Origin: Verrucomicrobiota bacterium
GTDB lineage: Bacteria > Verrucomicrobiota > Verrucomicrobiia > Limisphaerales > CAIQOK01
Length of the DNA: 7,195 nucleotides
Direction of reading: 5' to 3'
NCBI GenBank assembly: GCA_025363535.1
Contig: JANYDP010000038.1
Coordinates: 1 to 7,195 of the forward strand
Shown: positions 5,600 through 7,195 of the stretch, piece after piece
How positions within the stretch are numbered: the first letter of the stretch is position 1
Layout: each line of letters begins with the position of its first letter
Program-made: the position numbers and the translations under genes
Notes under the pieces: model-generated
The model's database searches: none
What the model saw: only the letters and a program-made list of their open reading frames with translations
What the model was told of the DNA's origin: nothing

Positions 5600-6768
5600 T
5601 GTCTCCTGCCAGTCCTGAGCGCACGCCTGATTCAGCCCCCGTTGCTCCGCTGGATTTGTTCCTCGTCTATAACGGCACCACCGCCGACAGTTCTTCTTCC
5701 ATCGGCGGTGGCGACCAGGTGATGCTCAAATTCATCCGTTTGTCCGGGGCCAAGCCCGACCTGTTGATTCCCAAGTCGGCGCAGCAATTGGTGGCCTCAC
5801 CCGGAAAAATGTTTCTCACCTTGAGCAACCTGCGGCTGAACCTGGCTGGGATGGTGGTCATGTTTCTCGTGCGGATCGTGCAGGGGATTTTTTTCAGTTT
5901 CAAAAGCCGCCGCACCTATGACCTGGCCGTCGGAGTTTCGCCGTACAGTGTTGATTTAATTCCCCTCTGGTTTTGGAAAGCCCGGCGCAAGGGCGCGATC
6001 ATTTACCACATCATTCCCAAGCGCAAGGCGGTCAACTGGGCGACCCGTATCCGCTTTGCGCTGGCCGCCGTCGAACAGCGCTTCAACATGAAGCTGCTCG
6101 CACGCACCTGCGATTTCATCGTGGCGGGAAATAATTTCACCAAGTCCCAACTTGAGGCCGCGCTGCCCGGCAAGGCCATCTTCGTCTTGGACGCCGGCTT
6201 TGACGCCAGCGCAATTGACCGGGTGCCGACGCCGCCGAAGGATTCGAACCTCGCCTGTTTTGTCGGCCGCCTGACCTCGCAAAAAGGGATTTTTGATCTG
6301 ATCAAAGTCATGGCGGCGTTGAAAAAAACCAACCCGGCCTTCCGTCTGGTGATCGTGGGCAGCGGGCCGGACAAGGAATTTTTGCTGGCCGAAATCAAGC
6401 GGCTGGAACTTACGAACATCACGCTCTCGGGTTTTATTTCCGACGAGGAAAAAATCAGCCTGCTCAAACGCTCCGCATTTTTCTTTTTCCCCAGTTACGA
6501 GGAAGGCTGGGGTATCGCGTTGGCCGAGGCGCTCTACTGCGAATGCCGCTGCGTCTGCTACGAACTGGCACATTACCGCTCCATCTTTCAGGATTATCCA
6601 ACCTATGCCAAACTTGGCGATGCGGAAGATTTTCTCCGGCAGTTTCTATCGGTGCAAGCCCAGCCCGTTGCGCCGGAACAGAAACAATTCCTACGCCAGT
6701 ACGACGATCCCATCATCGTCCGCCAGTTTACCGACCATCTGCAACGGCTCAGTCGCGGGGAGCCTTGA
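5599..6768 (+). CDS. GT4-type glycosyltransferase (GT-B fold)
   Basis: The protein has 389 residues from the ATG overlapping the methyltransferase stop. The N-terminal Rossmann domain starts with LDLFLVYNG (18-26) and a glycine loop SIGGGDQVMLK (34-44), where retaining GT4 enzymes usually have GGxxxH. A hydrophobic stretch at about 83-99 could be a buried helix or a membrane-contact segment. The donor-binding domain shows CFVGRLTSQKGIFDLI (220-235), LVIVGSGPDKEF (250-261), ITLSGFISDEEK (274-285) and SYEEGWGIALAEAL (299-312), which supplies the EX7E pair E302/E310. GT4 enzymes transfer sugars from nucleotide or lipid donors to growing glycans in the cytosol or at the inner membrane. Coupling to the methyltransferase suggests a shared glycan or glycolipid pathway. 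The open frame extends back to 5278, but that part is the overlap with the methyltransferase in another frame. Confidence 0.92.
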   Translation: MSPASPERTPDSAPVAPLDLFLVYNGTTADSSSSIGGGDQVMLKFIRLSGAKPDLLIPKSAQQLVASPGKMFLTLSNLRLNLAGMVVMFLVRIVQGIFFSFKSRRTYDLAVGVSPYSVDLIPLWFWKARRKGAIIYHIIPKRKAVNWATRIRFALAAVEQRFNMKLLARTCDFIVAGNNFTKSQLEAALPGKAIFVLDAGFDASAIDRVPTPPKDSNLACFVGRLTSQKGIFDLIKVMAALKKTNPAFRLVIVGSGPDKEFLLAEIKRLELTNITLSGFISDEEKISLLKRSAFFFFPSYEEGWGIALAEALYCECRCVCYELAHYRSIFQDYPTYAKLGDAEDFLRQFLSVQAQPVAPEQKQFLRQYDDPIIVRQFTDHLQRLSRGEP

Positions 6769-6791
6769 CGGAGCTCAGGCATCCGATTTTT
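6762..6791 (+). terminator. Weak candidate terminator after the glycosyltransferase gene
   Basis: GCCTTGA (6762-6768) can pair with TCAGGC (6775-6780) with one bulged base, followed six bases later by TTTTT (6787-6791). It lies in the 39-nt gap between convergent genes, where a terminator is expected. The stem is short and the T run is not adjacent, so this is weak evidence. Confidence 0.25.
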
Positions 6792-6807
6792 CAACAACTG
6801 CCAGCAA

Positions 6808-7195
6808 TTACTTCTGGCGGCGGGCTAGGAAAATTGCCGCAACTCCCAAACTGCCAAGCGCGAGAACCGTTGGCTCAGGCACTTGGGTCAAACTCGCTTG
6901 CAGCGTGATGCCCGACGCATTTCCATTCCCATCCAGTCCGCGGCCACAGATAAAATCAATCGTCTCGCCGGCCGCCAGAGTGAGGTTGGCTCCGTAGCTA
7001 TAAATGGCACCCGGAGCTGTGGGGCTTGGAAGTATTTGCGCGCCGAACAACTCCACGCCGTTATCGAGCACATGAAAATCAGAATCCCCCGAGGAAGGAC
7101 CATTGAGATAATTTTTAGCGGAAGTTTGAAGCTGGTAGATTCCAGATTGCGGCGCGGTGAATCGTGCGACGCCAAACGCGTAAGACACTCCGTTG
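6808..7195 (-). CDS. PEP-CTERM sorting domain protein (N-terminus beyond window)
   Basis: The minus-strand frame is open to the right edge and ends at TAA (6810-6808), giving about 128 visible residues; the signal peptide expected for this class would lie outside. The visible body, with YAFGVARFTAPQSGIYQL, SDFHVLDNGVELFG, LTLAAGETIDFICGRGLDGNGN and ASGITLQASLTQ, is beta-rich and looks like a jelly-roll extracellular domain seen in verrucomicrobial and planctomycetal PEP-CTERM proteins. The C-terminus is VPEP, a hydrophobic helix and a basic ARRQK tail, which is the PEP-CTERM signal thought to be processed by exosortase. The protein is therefore predicted to be exported and sorted to the envelope. 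A GTG at 7188-7186 lies in frame but splits the NGVSYAFGVARF segment and is unlikely to be the true start. It converges on the glycosyltransferase with 39 nt between stops. Its exact role is unknown. Confidence 0.85.
   Translation of the reverse strand, partial: NGVSYAFGVARFTAPQSGIYQLQTSAKNYLNGPSSGDSDFHVLDNGVELFGAQILPSPTAPGAIYSYGANLTLAAGETIDFICGRGLDGNGNASGITLQASLTQVPEPTVLALGSLGVAAIFLARRQK
6811..6882 (-). other. PEP-CTERM sorting signal
   Basis: This segment encodes the last 24 residues: VPEP, a transmembrane-like run (TVLALGSLGVAAIFLA) and a short basic end RRQK. This tripartite form is the defining mark of exosortase substrates. No exosortase gene is in the window. Confidence 0.88.

Overview
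The window looks like a chromosomal segment from a GC-rich verrucomicrobial bacterium, probably near Pedosphaera/Limisphaerales. Three things suggest this: futalosine-pathway menaquinone synthesis (mqnC), a secreted-type protein ending in a VPEP sorting tail, and GTAGC-headed REP elements next to a REP-associated transposase. The lineage is an inference from gene content; no rRNA or other phylogenetic marker is present.

Layout. At 1-791 is the 3' part of mqnC. It is followed 12 nt later by a small gene of unknown function (804-1139, DUF7674-like). From 1137 to 2140 comes a compact mobile-type module. It has a 33-bp direct repeat at each edge (32/33 identical), a Y1 REP-associated tyrosine transposase (RAYT, 1306-1971), and three two-hairpin REP elements (1218-1264, 1968-2014, and 2042-2089 in inverse orientation). 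The RAYT stop codon lies inside the GTAG head of the second REP. This module is the most interesting part of the window.

Rightward genes then resume. They are a radical SAM protein whose SPASM-like cysteine region lies N-terminal to the radical SAM core (2153-3232), argininosuccinate lyase argH (3343-4749), a class I SAM-dependent methyltransferase (4817-5599), and a GT4-type glycosyltransferase (5599-6768). The last two overlap by one base in a TGATG junction and are probably translationally coupled. They would suit modification of a surface glycan or glycolipid, but the substrate cannot be read from the sequence. A convergent minus-strand gene encoding a PEP-CTERM protein enters from the right edge and ends at 6808.

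How they fit together. mqnC and argH are housekeeping genes for menaquinone and arginine synthesis. The methyltransferase/glycosyltransferase pair, perhaps with the radical SAM protein, looks like part of an envelope or exopolysaccharide locus. PEP-CTERM proteins are commonly associated with exopolysaccharide production. The RAYT/REP module sits between functional blocks and breaks no gene. No tRNA, rRNA, CRISPR array or riboswitch was recognised, and no stretch over 300 nt lacks a gene.
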